Source of the DNA: Saccharopolyspora rosea
Lineage (GTDB): Bacteria > Actinomycetota > Actinomycetes > Mycobacteriales > Pseudonocardiaceae
Assembly: GCF_025643595.1 (NCBI RefSeq)
Contig: NZ_CP102826.1
Location: 3,410,001 to 3,474,000 of the forward strand
Direction: 5' to 3'
Length of the DNA stretch: 64,000 nucleotides
The notes beneath the pieces are model-generated. The model worked only from the letters and a program-made list of their open reading frames with translations, was not told where the DNA came from and did no database searches. Below are positions 48,241 through 56,604 of this stretch, piece after piece (the first letter of the stretch is position 1; each line of letters starts with the position of its first letter). The position numbers were made by a program, and so were the translations under genes.

Positions 48241-50502
48241 GTGAACGACGTGGTGCGCAACCGGGTCCGGGTCGAGGGCGTGGTGCAGGGCGTGGGTTTC
48301 CGGCCCTACGTCCACTCGCTGGCGACGGACCTGCGACTGGCCGGTCACGTGGGCAACGACGTCCACGGCGTGTTCATCGAGGTGGAGGGGCCGAGCGACG
48401 CGGTCGCGCGCTTCCGGTCGGCGCTGGGCCGCGGTGGACCGCCGCTGGCGGTCGTCGAACGCATCGAGGTGCGCGGCATCGCGCCGACCGGCGAGACGTC
48501 GTTCCGCATCGTCGACAGCGACGGCGCGGGCGCCCGCACCGCGCTGGTCTCGGCCGACACCGCCACGTGCGAGGACTGCCTGCGCGAGTTGCGCGACCCG
48601 GGCGACCGGCGGTTCGGCTACCCGTTCGTCAACTGCACCCACTGCGGACCGCGGTTCACCATCGTCCGCGAGGTGCCCTACGACCGGCCGGGCACGACGA
48701 TGTCGGGTTTCGCGATGTGCCCGCGCTGCGCGCGCGAGTACCACGATCCCGCCGACCGCCGGTTCCACGCGCAGCCGGTGTGCTGCCCGGACTGCGGACC
48801 CCGGCCGCGACTGCTCGACGCGCGCGGCGAGATCCGCCCCGGCGACCCGCTGGCCGGGGCTGCCGCGGCGCTCGCGCGCGGCGAGGTGCTCGCCGTCAAG
48901 GGACTCGGCGGCTACCACCTCGCGGTGGACGCGTCCGATGAGGACGCCGCCGCCGCGCTGCGCGCGCGCAAGCACCGCGAGGACAAGCCCTTCGCGCTGA
49001 TGGTGGTCGACGAGCGGCAGGCGGCCGAGCTGTGCCTGCTGGACGAGGCCGAACGGCGGCTGCTGGGCTCCCGGCGACGACCCGTCGTGCTGCTGGACCG
49101 GCGCCCGGACGCGCTGGTCGCGCCGTCGGTGGCCCCCGGGAACCGGCAGCTCGGCGTGCTGCTGCCCTACACCCCGCTGCACCACCTGCTGCTCGCCGCG
49201 TTCCCCCGCCCGATCGTGCTGACCAGCGGCAACGTCTCCGACGAGCCGATCGCGCACGTGGACGAGGACGCCCTGCGCCGGCTGTCGGGCATCGCCGACG
49301 CCTTCCTGACCCACGACCGGCCGATCCACGTCCGCACCGACGACTCCGTGGTGCGGGTGTTCCGGCGGCGCCCGCTGCCGGTGCGCCGGTCGCGCGGTTA
49401 CGTCCCGGAGCCGGTGACCGTGCCGTGGGAGTTCCCGCGCCCGGTGCTGGCGTGCGGCGCGGAGCTGAAGAACACCTTCGCGCTGGCCCGGGGCCGCCGC
49501 GTGTTCGTCTCGCAGCACATCGGCGATCTGGAGAACGCCGCGACGCTGCGGTCGTTCACCGAGGGCATCGCCCACTTCCGGCGGCTGTTCGACATCGCGC
49601 CCGAGGTGGTCGCCCACGACCTGCACCCCGAGTACCTGTCCACCAAGCACGCCCTGGACCTGGACGAGGTCGACCTGGTCGGCGTGCAGCACCACCACGC
49701 GCACATCGCGTCCTGCCTGGCCGACAACGGCGAGCCCGGTCCGGTGCTCGGGGTGGCCTTCGACGGTCTCGGCCTGGGCACCGACGGCACGATCTGGGGC
49801 GGCGAGTTCCTGCTTGCCGACCTCGCGGACTTCCGCAGGCTCGGTCACCTGGCACCGGTGCCGCTGCCGGGCGGGACGACCGCGATCCGGCAGCCGTGGC
49901 GCACGGCCGTGTCCCATCTGGTCTCCTGCGGTGCGCTGCGCGAGGACCTGGAGGTGTTGCGCCGCAACGCGAACTGGCCGGACGTGGCGGCGCTGGTCCG
50001 CGACGGCCGCCACGCGCCGCTGACGTCGAGCGCGGGACGTCTCTTCGACGCCGTGGCGGCGGTCCTGGGCGTCCGGGACGTCGTCAGCTACGAGGGCCAG
50101 GCGGCGATCGAGCTCGAACAACTCGCCGACCGGAGCGAACGCGGCGGGTACCCGGTGTCGGTGACCGGGGACGACGTGCTGCGGGTGGACGGCGGCGACC
50201 TGGTCCGGGGCGCGGTCGAGGACCTGGACGCCGGAACACCGCCCGCCACCGCCGCCGCCCGGTTCCACAACGGACTCGCGGCGGCGGTGGCCGAGGTCTG
50301 CGCCCGGCTGGCCGGGACCACCGGCGTGCTGGCGGTGGCGCTGTCCGGCGGGGTGTTCCAGAACATGCTGCTGCTCCAGCGCACGGTCGCGCTGCTGGAA
50401 CGCCGGGGCCTGCGCCCGCTGGTGCACTCCCGGGTGCCGCCGAACGACGGCGGCATCAGCCTCGGCCAGGCCGTGGTCGCCGGGGCCCGCGACCGCCGCT
50501 GA
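48241..50502 (+). CDS. hypF: Carbamoyltransferase HypF, [NiFe]-hydrogenase maturation
   Basis: The 753-residue protein has all HypF domains in order: acylphosphatase with VVQGVGFRPYV near residue 15, two zinc-finger blocks with CEDCLREL and CTHCGPRF then CPRCAREY and CCPDCGPR (110-185), a YrdC-type domain with LAVKGLGGYHLA near 220 and a C-terminal Kae1-like domain with HHHAHIASCLADNG near 482. It uses carbamoyl phosphate and ATP to charge the C-terminal Cys of HypE, giving the cyanide ligands of the active site. It is the only rightward gene of the locus and converges with hypB, six bases apart. GTG start. Confidence 0.95.
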   Translation: MNDVVRNRVRVEGVVQGVGFRPYVHSLATDLRLAGHVGNDVHGVFIEVEGPSDAVARFRSALGRGGPPLAVVERIEVRGIAPTGETSFRIVDSDGAGARTALVSADTATCEDCLRELRDPGDRRFGYPFVNCTHCGPRFTIVREVPYDRPGTTMSGFAMCPRCAREYHDPADRRFHAQPVCCPDCGPRPRLLDARGEIRPGDPLAGAAAALARGEVLAVKGLGGYHLAVDASDEDAAAALRARKHREDKPFALMVVDERQAAELCLLDEAERRLLGSRRRPVVLLDRRPDALVAPSVAPGNRQLGVLLPYTPLHHLLLAAFPRPIVLTSGNVSDEPIAHVDEDALRRLSGIADAFLTHDRPIHVRTDDSVVRVFRRRPLPVRRSRGYVPEPVTVPWEFPRPVLACGAELKNTFALARGRRVFVSQHIGDLENAATLRSFTEGIAHFRRLFDIAPEVVAHDLHPEYLSTKHALDLDEVDLVGVQHHHAHIASCLADNGEPGPVLGVAFDGLGLGTDGTIWGGEFLLADLADFRRLGHLAPVPLPGGTTAIRQPWRTAVSHLVSCGALREDLEVLRRNANWPDVAALVRDGRHAPLTSSAGRLFDAVAAVLGVRDVVSYEGQAAIELEQLADRSERGGYPVSVTGDDVLRVDGGDLVRGAVEDLDAGTPPATAAARFHNGLAAAVAEVCARLAGTTGVLAVALSGGVFQNMLLLQRTVALLERRGLRPLVHSRVPPNDGGISLGQAVVAGARDRR

Positions 50503-50508
50503 CCGGCG

Positions 50509-51267
50509 TCACCGCCCGGCCGCGGACGGCTCGCCGGGCACGGCGTCGACCTCGCCGCGCAGCCAGTCGTACCACCGCGCCAGCCCCTCACCGGTGGTGG
50601 CCGACACCGGCAGCACCCCGATGCTCGGGTTGACCCGCGCGGCGTGCGCGGTGAACGCCCCGACCTCGCAGTCCAGGTGCGGCAGCAGGTCGACCTTGTT
50701 GAGCAGCACCAGGTCCGCGGCCCGGAACATGTGCGGGTACTTCAGCGGTTTGTCCTCGCCCTCGGTCACCGAGGCGATGACCACCCGCCGGTGCTCGCCG
50801 AGGTCGAACAGCGCCGGGCACACCAGGTTGCCGACGTTCTCGACGAACACCACCGACCGCTCCGGCGGGCGCAGCGACCGCAGGGCGTCGCCCACCGCCT
50901 CGGCGTCGAGGTGGCAGCCGGTGCCGGTGTTGATCTGCACCACCGGGCACCCGGTGGCGCGCAGCCGGTCGGCGTCGAGCGGGGTCTCCTGGTCTCCCTC
51001 GACCACGCGGAACGGCAGCGCTGGGCCGAGTTCGCGCACGGTGCGTTCCAGCAGCGTCGTCTTGCCCGCGCCGGGCGAGCTCATCAGGTTGACCGCCAGC
51101 ACCACCCGGTCGCGCAACCACGCCCGGTTCGCCGCCGCGAAGCGGTCGTTCTTGGCGAGCACCCGTTGTTCCAGCCGCACCGTCCGACGACCGTCCACAG
51201 TGCCCACCGACTCGTCCACCGCGGTGGACCGCTGCCCGGATTCCGAGCATCCGCACGTTCCGCACAT
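50509..51267 (-). CDS. hypB: Hydrogenase nickel-incorporation GTPase HypB
   Basis: The 252-residue protein starts MCGTCGCSE, the high-affinity nickel site, and has the GTPase P-loop SSPGAGKTTLL near residue 63, the ENVGNLVCP switch region with a second metal site near 142 and NKVDLL near 190. It delivers nickel to the large subunit with HypA. It is the last gene of the leftward hydrogenase operon, starting 9 bp after hypA. No His-rich storage tail is present beyond the N-terminus. Confidence 0.95.
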   Translation of the reverse strand: MCGTCGCSESGQRSTAVDESVGTVDGRRTVRLEQRVLAKNDRFAAANRAWLRDRVVLAVNLMSSPGAGKTTLLERTVRELGPALPFRVVEGDQETPLDADRLRATGCPVVQINTGTGCHLDAEAVGDALRSLRPPERSVVFVENVGNLVCPALFDLGEHRRVVIASVTEGEDKPLKYPHMFRAADLVLLNKVDLLPHLDCEVGAFTAHAARVNPSIGVLPVSATTGEGLARWYDWLRGEVDAVPGEPSAAGR

Positions 51268-51276
51268 CGCCTTCTC

Positions 51277-51606
51277 CTACTCCACATCGACAGCGGCGAT
51301 CCGCAACTCCTGCCCGGAGCCGATCTGGACGTCCGCGCTGCCGCAGGCGCACAGCACGATGAGGTCCTCCAGTTCGAACGACGCGCCGCACGCCCGGCAG
51401 TCACCGCGCCCCGGCACCTCGACGATGTCCAGCCGCGCGCCCTGCAACGCGGTGCCCTCGGTCACCAGGTCGAAGCAGAACCGCAGCGCGTCGGCCACCA
51501 CTCCGGACAGCTTCCCGATCTGAAGTTCCAGCCGGGTGATCCGCGGTCCGTCGACGGCGTCGAGCACCGCCTCGACGATGCTCTGCGCGATCCCCAGCTC
51601 GTGCAC
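51277..51606 (-). CDS. hypA: Hydrogenase nickel chaperone HypA
   Basis: The 109-residue protein begins with GTG-His-Glu-Leu, so the nickel-binding MHE terminus is present. IGKLSGVVADALRFCFD is the typical helix. The zinc domain has CRAC but then CAC in VLCACGSADV, where the family normally has C-x-x-C, so one residue is missing from the second knuckle. HypA inserts nickel together with HypB. The start lies 10 bp after hypE. Confidence 0.93.
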   Translation of the reverse strand: MHELGIAQSIVEAVLDAVDGPRITRLELQIGKLSGVVADALRFCFDLVTEGTALQGARLDIVEVPGRGDCRACGASFELEDLIVLCACGSADVQIGSGQELRIAAVDVE

Positions 51607-51616
51607 CGCGGCGCCG

Positions 51617-52783
51617 TCAGCAGATCCGCGGCAGCGGGTCGCCGACCAGCAGGTCGACGATCCGCGTTCCGCCGAACGCGGTGTTGAGCAGCACCATGCC
51701 GGGCGCGTCGGCGACGACGTGGCCGATGTTCGCCGCGTCGGCGCCCAACGGGTGCGCCCGCATCGCGCGCAGCGCCGCGTCCGCCTGCGCGGCGTCGACG
51801 ACCACCACGATCCGACCTTCGCAGGCCACGTAGAGCGGGTCGATGCCCAGCAGTTCCGAGGCGCCGCGCACCTCGGTCCGCACCGGCACCGCGCCCTCGT
51901 CGACGACGACCGAGACCTCCGAGGCGCGGGCGATCTCGTTGAGCACGGTGGCGACACCGCCCCGCGTCGCGTCCCGCAGCGCCCGCACCCCGGGCGCGGC
52001 CCGCAGCAGGTCGGCGACCATCTCGTGCACCGGCGCGGTGTCCGAGGCCACGTCGGCCTCGATGTCGAGTTCGCCGCGGGCCAGCATGACCGTGATGCCG
52101 TGGTCCCCGACCGGTCCGGACACCAGCACGGCGTCCCCGGGACGCGCGGTCTCCACGCCCAGCCGGGTGCGCCGCTCGATGACCCCGACGCCGGAGGTGT
52201 TGACGTAGCAGCCGTCAGCGCCGCCCTTCTGCACGACCTTGGTGTCCCCGGTGACGACCCGGACCCCGGCGGCCTCGGCCGCCTCCGACATCGAGGTGAC
52301 GATCCGGGTCAGGTCGGCGACCGGGAACCCCTCCTCGATGATGAACCCGGCCGACAGGAACAGCGGCCGGGCCCCGGAGACCGCCAGGTCGTTGACGGTG
52401 CCGTTGACCGCGAGGTCACCGATGTCACCGCCCGGGAAGAACAGCGGGGACACCACGAACGAGTCGGTGGTGAAGGCCAGCCGGGCGTTGCCGACGGCCA
52501 GTTCCGCGCCGTCCTCCAGCTGCTCCAGCACCGGGTTGCGCAGGTTCTCCAGGAACACCGCCTCGACCAGGGTCTGGGTCGCCTTGCCGCCCGAACCGTG
52601 CGCCAGGGTGATCCGCTCCTCGCGGACCTTCGGCTTGCGCCGCCGCGCCCTGTCGATGCGGTCCAGCACCTGTTGTTCGCGGTCGCCGCGCTCGGGACCG
52701 GCGTGGTCGGCGTGCTGGGCCATCGCCTCCCGGACCCAGCCCGCGGTGCGCTCCTGCGTGGAATCCGCCTGTTCGGTGCTCAC
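51617..52783 (-). CDS. hypE: Hydrogenase maturation protein HypE
   Basis: The 388-residue protein has the HypE/PurM fold with ITLAHGSGGKATQTLV near residue 58, NDLAVSGARPLFLS near 133, GDTKVVQ near 177 and the essential C-terminal Cys in PRIC, which is carbamoylated by HypF and dehydrated to thiocyanate. Typical HypE proteins are about 340 residues; here some 50 extra charged residues precede the fold. The GTG start overlaps the hypD stop (GTGA). An internal start nearer the fold is possible but the coupling favours the long form. Confidence 0.94.
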   Translation of the reverse strand: MSTEQADSTQERTAGWVREAMAQHADHAGPERGDREQQVLDRIDRARRRKPKVREERITLAHGSGGKATQTLVEAVFLENLRNPVLEQLEDGAELAVGNARLAFTTDSFVVSPLFFPGGDIGDLAVNGTVNDLAVSGARPLFLSAGFIIEEGFPVADLTRIVTSMSEAAEAAGVRVVTGDTKVVQKGGADGCYVNTSGVGVIERRTRLGVETARPGDAVLVSGPVGDHGITVMLARGELDIEADVASDTAPVHEMVADLLRAAPGVRALRDATRGGVATVLNEIARASEVSVVVDEGAVPVRTEVRGASELLGIDPLYVACEGRIVVVVDAAQADAALRAMRAHPLGADAANIGHVVADAPGMVLLNTAFGGTRIVDLLVGDPLPRIC

Positions 52784-53907
52784 GGCGCGCTCGCCTCCTT
52801 GACGCGTTCCCGGTTGAACCGGCCGAAGTTGTAGTACGCGGCGCAGGCCCCTTCCGGGGACACCATGCACGTGCCGATGGGCGTCTCCGGTGTGCAGGCG
52901 GTGCCGAACACCTTGCACTCCCACGGTTTGAGCACCCCTTTGAGCACTTCGCCGCACTGGCAGGACTTCGGGTCGGCGACCCGCAGTCCCGGGAGTTCGA
53001 AGATGCGCTCGGCGTCGAACCGCGCGTACTCGTCGCGCAGCCGCAGCGCCGAGTGCGAGATGAACCCGAGACCGCGCCACTCGAAGTAGGGCCGCAGCCG
53101 CATCGTGCGGCCGATCACGTCCAGCGCGGTCCGGTTGCCCTGCCACGGCACCACCCGGGTGTACTGGTTCTCCACCTCGGAGCGCCCTTCGGCCAGCTGG
53201 CGCAGCAACCGGTAGACCGACTCCAGGATGTCCAGCGGTTCGAAGCCGGACACCACCAGCGGTTTGCCGTAGTCGCGGGCGATGAACTCGTAGGGTCGGC
53301 AGCCGATCACCGTGGAGACGTGCCCGGGTCCGAGGAAGCCGTCCAGGCGCAGGTCCGGCGAGTCCAGGATCGCCTTGATCGCCGGGATGATCGTGACGTG
53401 GTTGCAGAACACCGAGAAGTTCTCCAGCCCCTCCTGCTCGGCGCGCAGCAGCGTCATCGCCGTCGACGGCGCGGTGGTCTCGAAACCGATCCCCATGAAC
53501 ACCACGTGCCGGTCGGGGTTCTGGCGCGCGAGTTTGAGCGAGTCCAGCGGCGAGTAGACCATGCGGATGTTGGTGCCCTCGGCGTTGGAGTCGAAGAACG
53601 ATCCGCCGCTGCCGGGAACGCGCATCATGTCGCCGAAGGAGGTCATCAGCACGTCGGGCTGCCGCGCGATGTGGATCGCGTCGTCGATGCGGCCCATCGG
53701 GATCACGCACACCGGGCAGCCGGGGCCGTGCACCAGCGTGATGTTCTCGGGCAGGTAGTCCTCCAGCCCGTGCTTGTAGATGGTGTGCGTGTGACCGCCG
53801 CAGACCTCCATGAACTTGTACTGCCGACCCGGTTCGCACAGGGCGGCGATCTGGGCGGACAGCGCGCGGGCCTTGTCCGCGTCCCGGTACTCGTCGACGA
53901 AGCGCAT
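52780..53907 (-). CDS. hypD: Hydrogenase maturation protein HypD
   Basis: The 375-residue protein has the conserved HypD motifs: MEVCGGHTHTIYKHG near residue 33, VHGPGCPVCVIPMGRID near 59, GFETTAPSTA near 145 and the 4Fe-4S Cys set in CQCGEVLKG, CKVFG and CTPETPIGTCMVS near the C-terminus. With HypC it holds the iron while the CO and cyanide ligands are added. ATG 53907 lies 11 bp after hypC, as usual for hypC-hypD pairs. Confidence 0.96.
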   Translation of the reverse strand: MRFVDEYRDADKARALSAQIAALCEPGRQYKFMEVCGGHTHTIYKHGLEDYLPENITLVHGPGCPVCVIPMGRIDDAIHIARQPDVLMTSFGDMMRVPGSGGSFFDSNAEGTNIRMVYSPLDSLKLARQNPDRHVVFMGIGFETTAPSTAMTLLRAEQEGLENFSVFCNHVTIIPAIKAILDSPDLRLDGFLGPGHVSTVIGCRPYEFIARDYGKPLVVSGFEPLDILESVYRLLRQLAEGRSEVENQYTRVVPWQGNRTALDVIGRTMRLRPYFEWRGLGFISHSALRLRDEYARFDAERIFELPGLRVADPKSCQCGEVLKGVLKPWECKVFGTACTPETPIGTCMVSPEGACAAYYNFGRFNRERVKEASAP

Positions 53908-53918
53908 GCCCGTCCTCC

Positions 53919-54191
53919 TCAGTCGATGCGCGATTCGGTGAGCGCGGCGATCTCGTCGGCGTAGGACTGACCGATGTTCTCCAGGAACTCCAGCGTCGCC
54001 CTCGCCTCTTGTTCGTCTATTGTGGACATCGCGAAGCCCACGTGGATGAGCACCCACTCGCCGGGCTCGGGACGGTCGTCGCCGAGCAGTCCGATGTTGA
54101 TCCTGCGCCGGACGCCGCTGACGTCCACTGTGGCCAGATCCGGGCGGTCGTCCAGGATCTCGACGACCTCACCGGGAATCGCCAGGCACAT
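53919..54191 (-). CDS. hypC: Hydrogenase maturation chaperone HypC
   Basis: The 90-residue protein starts with the diagnostic MCLAIPGEV; Cys2 binds the Fe(CN)2CO precursor. The OB-like core ends in GEWVLIHVGFAMSTID, also typical. It carries the iron group from HypD to the large subunit. It lies directly upstream of hypD. A second HypC-like protein lacking the N-terminal Cys is encoded at 55668-55883. Confidence 0.96.
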   Translation of the reverse strand: MCLAIPGEVVEILDDRPDLATVDVSGVRRRINIGLLGDDRPEPGEWVLIHVGFAMSTIDEQEARATLEFLENIGQSYADEIAALTESRID

Positions 54192-54200
54192 GCTTTCCCC

Positions 54201-54704
54201 TCACGTCCCGCGGATGGCTTGCTGTGCTGTCCCGGCCGCCTCGGTGCGCACCAGCTCGGTGATCGTGCGCACGGCCGGTTCGACGGCCTGCCGCACCGGC
54301 TCGCTCAGCCCCATGCGATGGCCGGTGTCGGCGGGTTCGCACCCGACGACCAGGATCCGTCCGGCCCCGCCGCCGAGCAGGTCCAGCATCGCCAGCACCG
54401 CCTGCGGCCCCATGCCGTGCGCGTCGAAGGAGACCGGGCCGTCCGGGGTGCGGTCGCCGTCGCGCAGTTCCAGCACCGACAGGGTTCCCGGCTCGTGGCC
54501 GCGCGGCGCGATGTCCACGAGGATCGTCGTGCCGTAGCCGCCGAGCATGTCGAACGCCAGGTGCATCCCGCTGATGCCGTAGTCGGCGATCCGCACCCAC
54601 TCGGGCAGGTCCTGCTCGGCGAGCCGCCGGGCGACCTCCACGCCGAACCCGTCGTCGCCGAAGAACACGTTGCCGATCCCGGCGACGAGCACCCGCGGGC
54701 CCAT
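54201..54704 (-). CDS. Hydrogenase maturation endopeptidase (HupD/HyaD family)
   Basis: The 167-residue protein has the M52 peptidase opening VAGIGNVFFGDDGFGVEV, with acid residues that meet nickel, ILVDIAPRGHEPG near residue 62 and SFDAHGMGPQ near 92 with the His ligand. It removes the C-terminal peptide of the large subunit after nickel insertion; that subunit has 22 residues after the final His ligand here. Its ATG shares a base with the upstream TGA (TGATG), so the two are coupled. Confidence 0.93.
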   Translation of the reverse strand: MGPRVLVAGIGNVFFGDDGFGVEVARRLAEQDLPEWVRIADYGISGMHLAFDMLGGYGTTILVDIAPRGHEPGTLSVLELRDGDRTPDGPVSFDAHGMGPQAVLAMLDLLGGGAGRILVVGCEPADTGHRMGLSEPVRQAVEPAVRTITELVRTEAAGTAQQAIRGT

Positions 54705-54988
54705 CAGGCGCCCTCGTCCCCGGCCACCGGTTGCACCTCGTCGACCCCGAAGTACCGGTACCTGCCCTGTGCGGCGAACAGCTCCGCGCCCGGATCGTCG
54801 TCGAGGGTCACCGCCAGCCAGCGCCCGCCGTCGACGTCGGTGCGCACCGCCCGCACCGTGGCGATCCGCCCGCGCACGAACATGTCCTGCGCGTCCGTGC
54901 CCCGCTCGCGTGGGACGAGCCGGACCTTGGCTCCCGCGCCGACGGCCGTTCCGGCGACGTCGACGGTCTCCTCCGCGTCGGTGTCCAT
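54704..54988 (-). CDS. Small acidic hydrogenase-cluster protein, function unknown
   Basis: A 94-residue protein, acidic at the start and rich in Val and Asp, with a beta-barrel-like pattern (KVRLVPRERGTDAQDMFV, IATVRAVRTDVDGGRW, WLAVTLDDDPGAELF). It is coupled to the endopeptidase through TGATG. Similar small proteins accompany group 1h hydrogenase genes in actinobacteria, but their role is not known to me. The size and strand pattern would suit a chaperone or an SH3/OB-like domain. No Cys is present, so metal binding through thiols is excluded. Confidence 0.8.
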   Translation of the reverse strand: MDTDAEETVDVAGTAVGAGAKVRLVPRERGTDAQDMFVRGRIATVRAVRTDVDGGRWLAVTLDDDPGAELFAAQGRYRYFGVDEVQPVAGDEGA

Positions 54989-55009
54989 CGTTGCCCCCTC
55001 GTCGTGGAC

Positions 55010-55666
55010 TCAGTCGCGCAGCGCGCGGAGCGTGAGCTCCCACAGCGCGTGGTAGAGCGTCGTCTGGGCCTCCTGGATGCGGTGGACCGACGGCGAGGGC
55101 ACGACGAACAGGAAGTCCACCGACTTCGACTCGGCCATCCGGCCGCCCTCGCCTCCGGCGATCCCCACCGTCAGCAGCCCGCGCGCGGCCGCCTCGTCGA
55201 ACGCCGCGACCAGGTTGGGCGAGTTGCCGCTGGTGGACAGGCCGACCGCGATGTCGCCCGCGGTGCCGAACGCCGCGATCTGGCGGGCGAACACCACGTC
55301 GAAGCCGATGTCGTTGGACAGCGCGGTGACCACGGCGATGTCGCTGGTCAGTCCGATGGCGGGCAGTGGTCGCGCGCCGGTGCCCGGGTGCAGGAACAGG
55401 CTCGCCAGGTCCTGCGCATCGGTGGAACTGCCGCCGTTGCCGAACGACAGCAGGCGGCCACCGGTGGCGAACCGCTCGGCCATCGCGGTCGCGCACGCCC
55501 GCAGCCGGTGCCCGTCGCGTCGCCGGACCTCCTCGCGGACCGCGCTGACCTCCCGCGCCTTGTCCTTCGTGGACTGCGCGACCTCGCCGAGGACGGCGTC
55601 CAGGTCGCCGGCGGAACCGGACAGGAACGGGTACAGCGAGTCCAGGTCGGCGCGGCTGGAATCCAT
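55010..55666 (-). CDS. SIS-domain protein, phosphoheptose isomerase-like (first paralogue)
   Basis: The 218-residue protein has a GmhA-type SIS fold: SFGNGGSSTDAQDLAS near residue 75, LPAIGLTSDIAVVTAL near 100 and the phosphosugar loop GLSTSGNSPNL near 142. In GmhA the Glu of DAQHxxxEF is catalytic; here the stretch reads DAQDLASLFLHP, so that Glu and a metal His are missing. It lies one gene away from a paralogue that keeps both. Group 1h hydrogenase clusters are known to carry such genes, yet their task is unexplained. It probably binds a sugar phosphate and may pair with the paralogue. Confidence 0.88.
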   Translation of the reverse strand: MDSSRADLDSLYPFLSGSAGDLDAVLGEVAQSTKDKAREVSAVREEVRRRDGHRLRACATAMAERFATGGRLLSFGNGGSSTDAQDLASLFLHPGTGARPLPAIGLTSDIAVVTALSNDIGFDVVFARQIAAFGTAGDIAVGLSTSGNSPNLVAAFDEAAARGLLTVGIAGGEGGRMAESKSVDFLFVVPSPSVHRIQEAQTTLYHALWELTLRALRD

Positions 55667-55667
55667 G

Positions 55668-55883
55668 TCACTCCCCCACGATCGCGATGGCTTCTCCGGC
55701 GTGCACGAGCACCACGTCCCCGATCCGCGGCCCGACCAGCGCGACGCTGACCTCCTCGGTCCCGGAACCGGTGTCGACGACGGCCATGCCGTCGGCCAGC
55801 AGCGCGGTGACCCGCACCTCGACCGCCTCGTCCGAGCAGGTCACGCACGACTCGCCGGAGCAGTCCGATGTGGACGGATTCAT
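55668..55883 (-). CDS. HypC-like small protein lacking the N-terminal cysteine
   Basis: The 71-residue protein has the OB-like core of HypC, ending RIGDVVLVHAGEAIAIVGE, comparable to the closing stretch of HypC at 53919-54191. It lacks the MCxxxP start; instead three Cys lie at residues 7, 12 and 15 in CSGESCVTC, ahead of the core. ATG 55883 overlaps the stop of the second SIS gene (ATGA), and the gene lies one base from the first SIS gene, so all three are coupled. It might carry a variant metal-ligand intermediate or serve as a scaffold. Confidence 0.82.
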   Translation of the reverse strand: MNPSTSDCSGESCVTCSDEAVEVRVTALLADGMAVVDTGSGTEEVSVALVGPRIGDVVLVHAGEAIAIVGE

Positions 55884-56491
55884 GCCGCGTCCTCCCCCAG
55901 CACCGCGGGGCTGTCGAGGAACACGTGCACCAGCTCCCACAGCACGTGGTAGGTGGTCACGTGGACTTCCTTGACCACGCGCGGATCTCCGGACCGCGCG
56001 ATGAGCACGTGGTCGAACCCGGCTGCGGCGATCGCCCCGCCGCTCCCGCCGACCAGAGCCGCCGCCAGCAGCCCGCGCCGCGCGCCTTCGCGCAGCCCGC
56101 GCAGCACGGCGCCGTCGTCGCCGTCGGTGGAGATCCCGAGCGCGATGTCCTCGGCCCGGGCCAGGTAGCGCAGCTGGTGGGCGAACACCTCGTCGACGCC
56201 CTCACCGGTGGCGACCCCGGTGACGGTGGCGACGTCGGAGGTCAGCGACACGGCCGGCAGTGCCCGTTTGCCGACGATCACGGGGTGGACGAACTCCACC
56301 GCGACGTGCTGGGCGTCGGTGCTGGGACCACCGCTGCCGAACACGATCAGCTTGCCGCCGCGGTGGAACCGGCGGGCCATCGACAAGCACGTCCGGGCGA
56401 CCTGTTCGGCGTCGGCGCCCAGTTCCTCGATCGGTTCGACGCGGCGCGCGAAGATCTCGTCGACCGCGGCCGCTTCCGGTGATCGGACCAT
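55880..56491 (-). CDS. SIS-domain protein, phosphoheptose isomerase-like (second paralogue)
   Basis: The 203-residue protein resembles GmhA more closely than its neighbour. It has VFGSGGPSTDAQHVAVEFVHP near residue 50, with the metal His and catalytic Glu retained, KRALPAVSLTSDVATV near 80 and GISTDGDDGAVL near 120. A second His in EVHVTTYHVLWELVH near 175 corresponds to the C-terminal helix residue of GmhA. GmhA isomerises sedoheptulose 7-phosphate. No heptose pathway genes are near; the hydrogenase context is conserved in actinobacteria. Repeat copy F lies upstream, separating it from the 43-residue peptide gene. Confidence 0.88.
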   Translation of the reverse strand: MVRSPEAAAVDEIFARRVEPIEELGADAEQVARTCLSMARRFHRGGKLIVFGSGGPSTDAQHVAVEFVHPVIVGKRALPAVSLTSDVATVTGVATGEGVDEVFAHQLRYLARAEDIALGISTDGDDGAVLRGLREGARRGLLAAALVGGSGGAIAAAGFDHVLIARSGDPRVVKEVHVTTYHVLWELVHVFLDSPAVLGEDAA

Positions 56492-56604
56492 CGGGTCACT
56501 TCCTGTTCGGGCTCGGGTGCGAGCGATCCCACGCTAGGTTCGGCGTTTCGCGCCGCACAAATCGATGTCCGGTTTTCCACGCCCCCGAGGTAGCGCGCCC
56601 TCGG

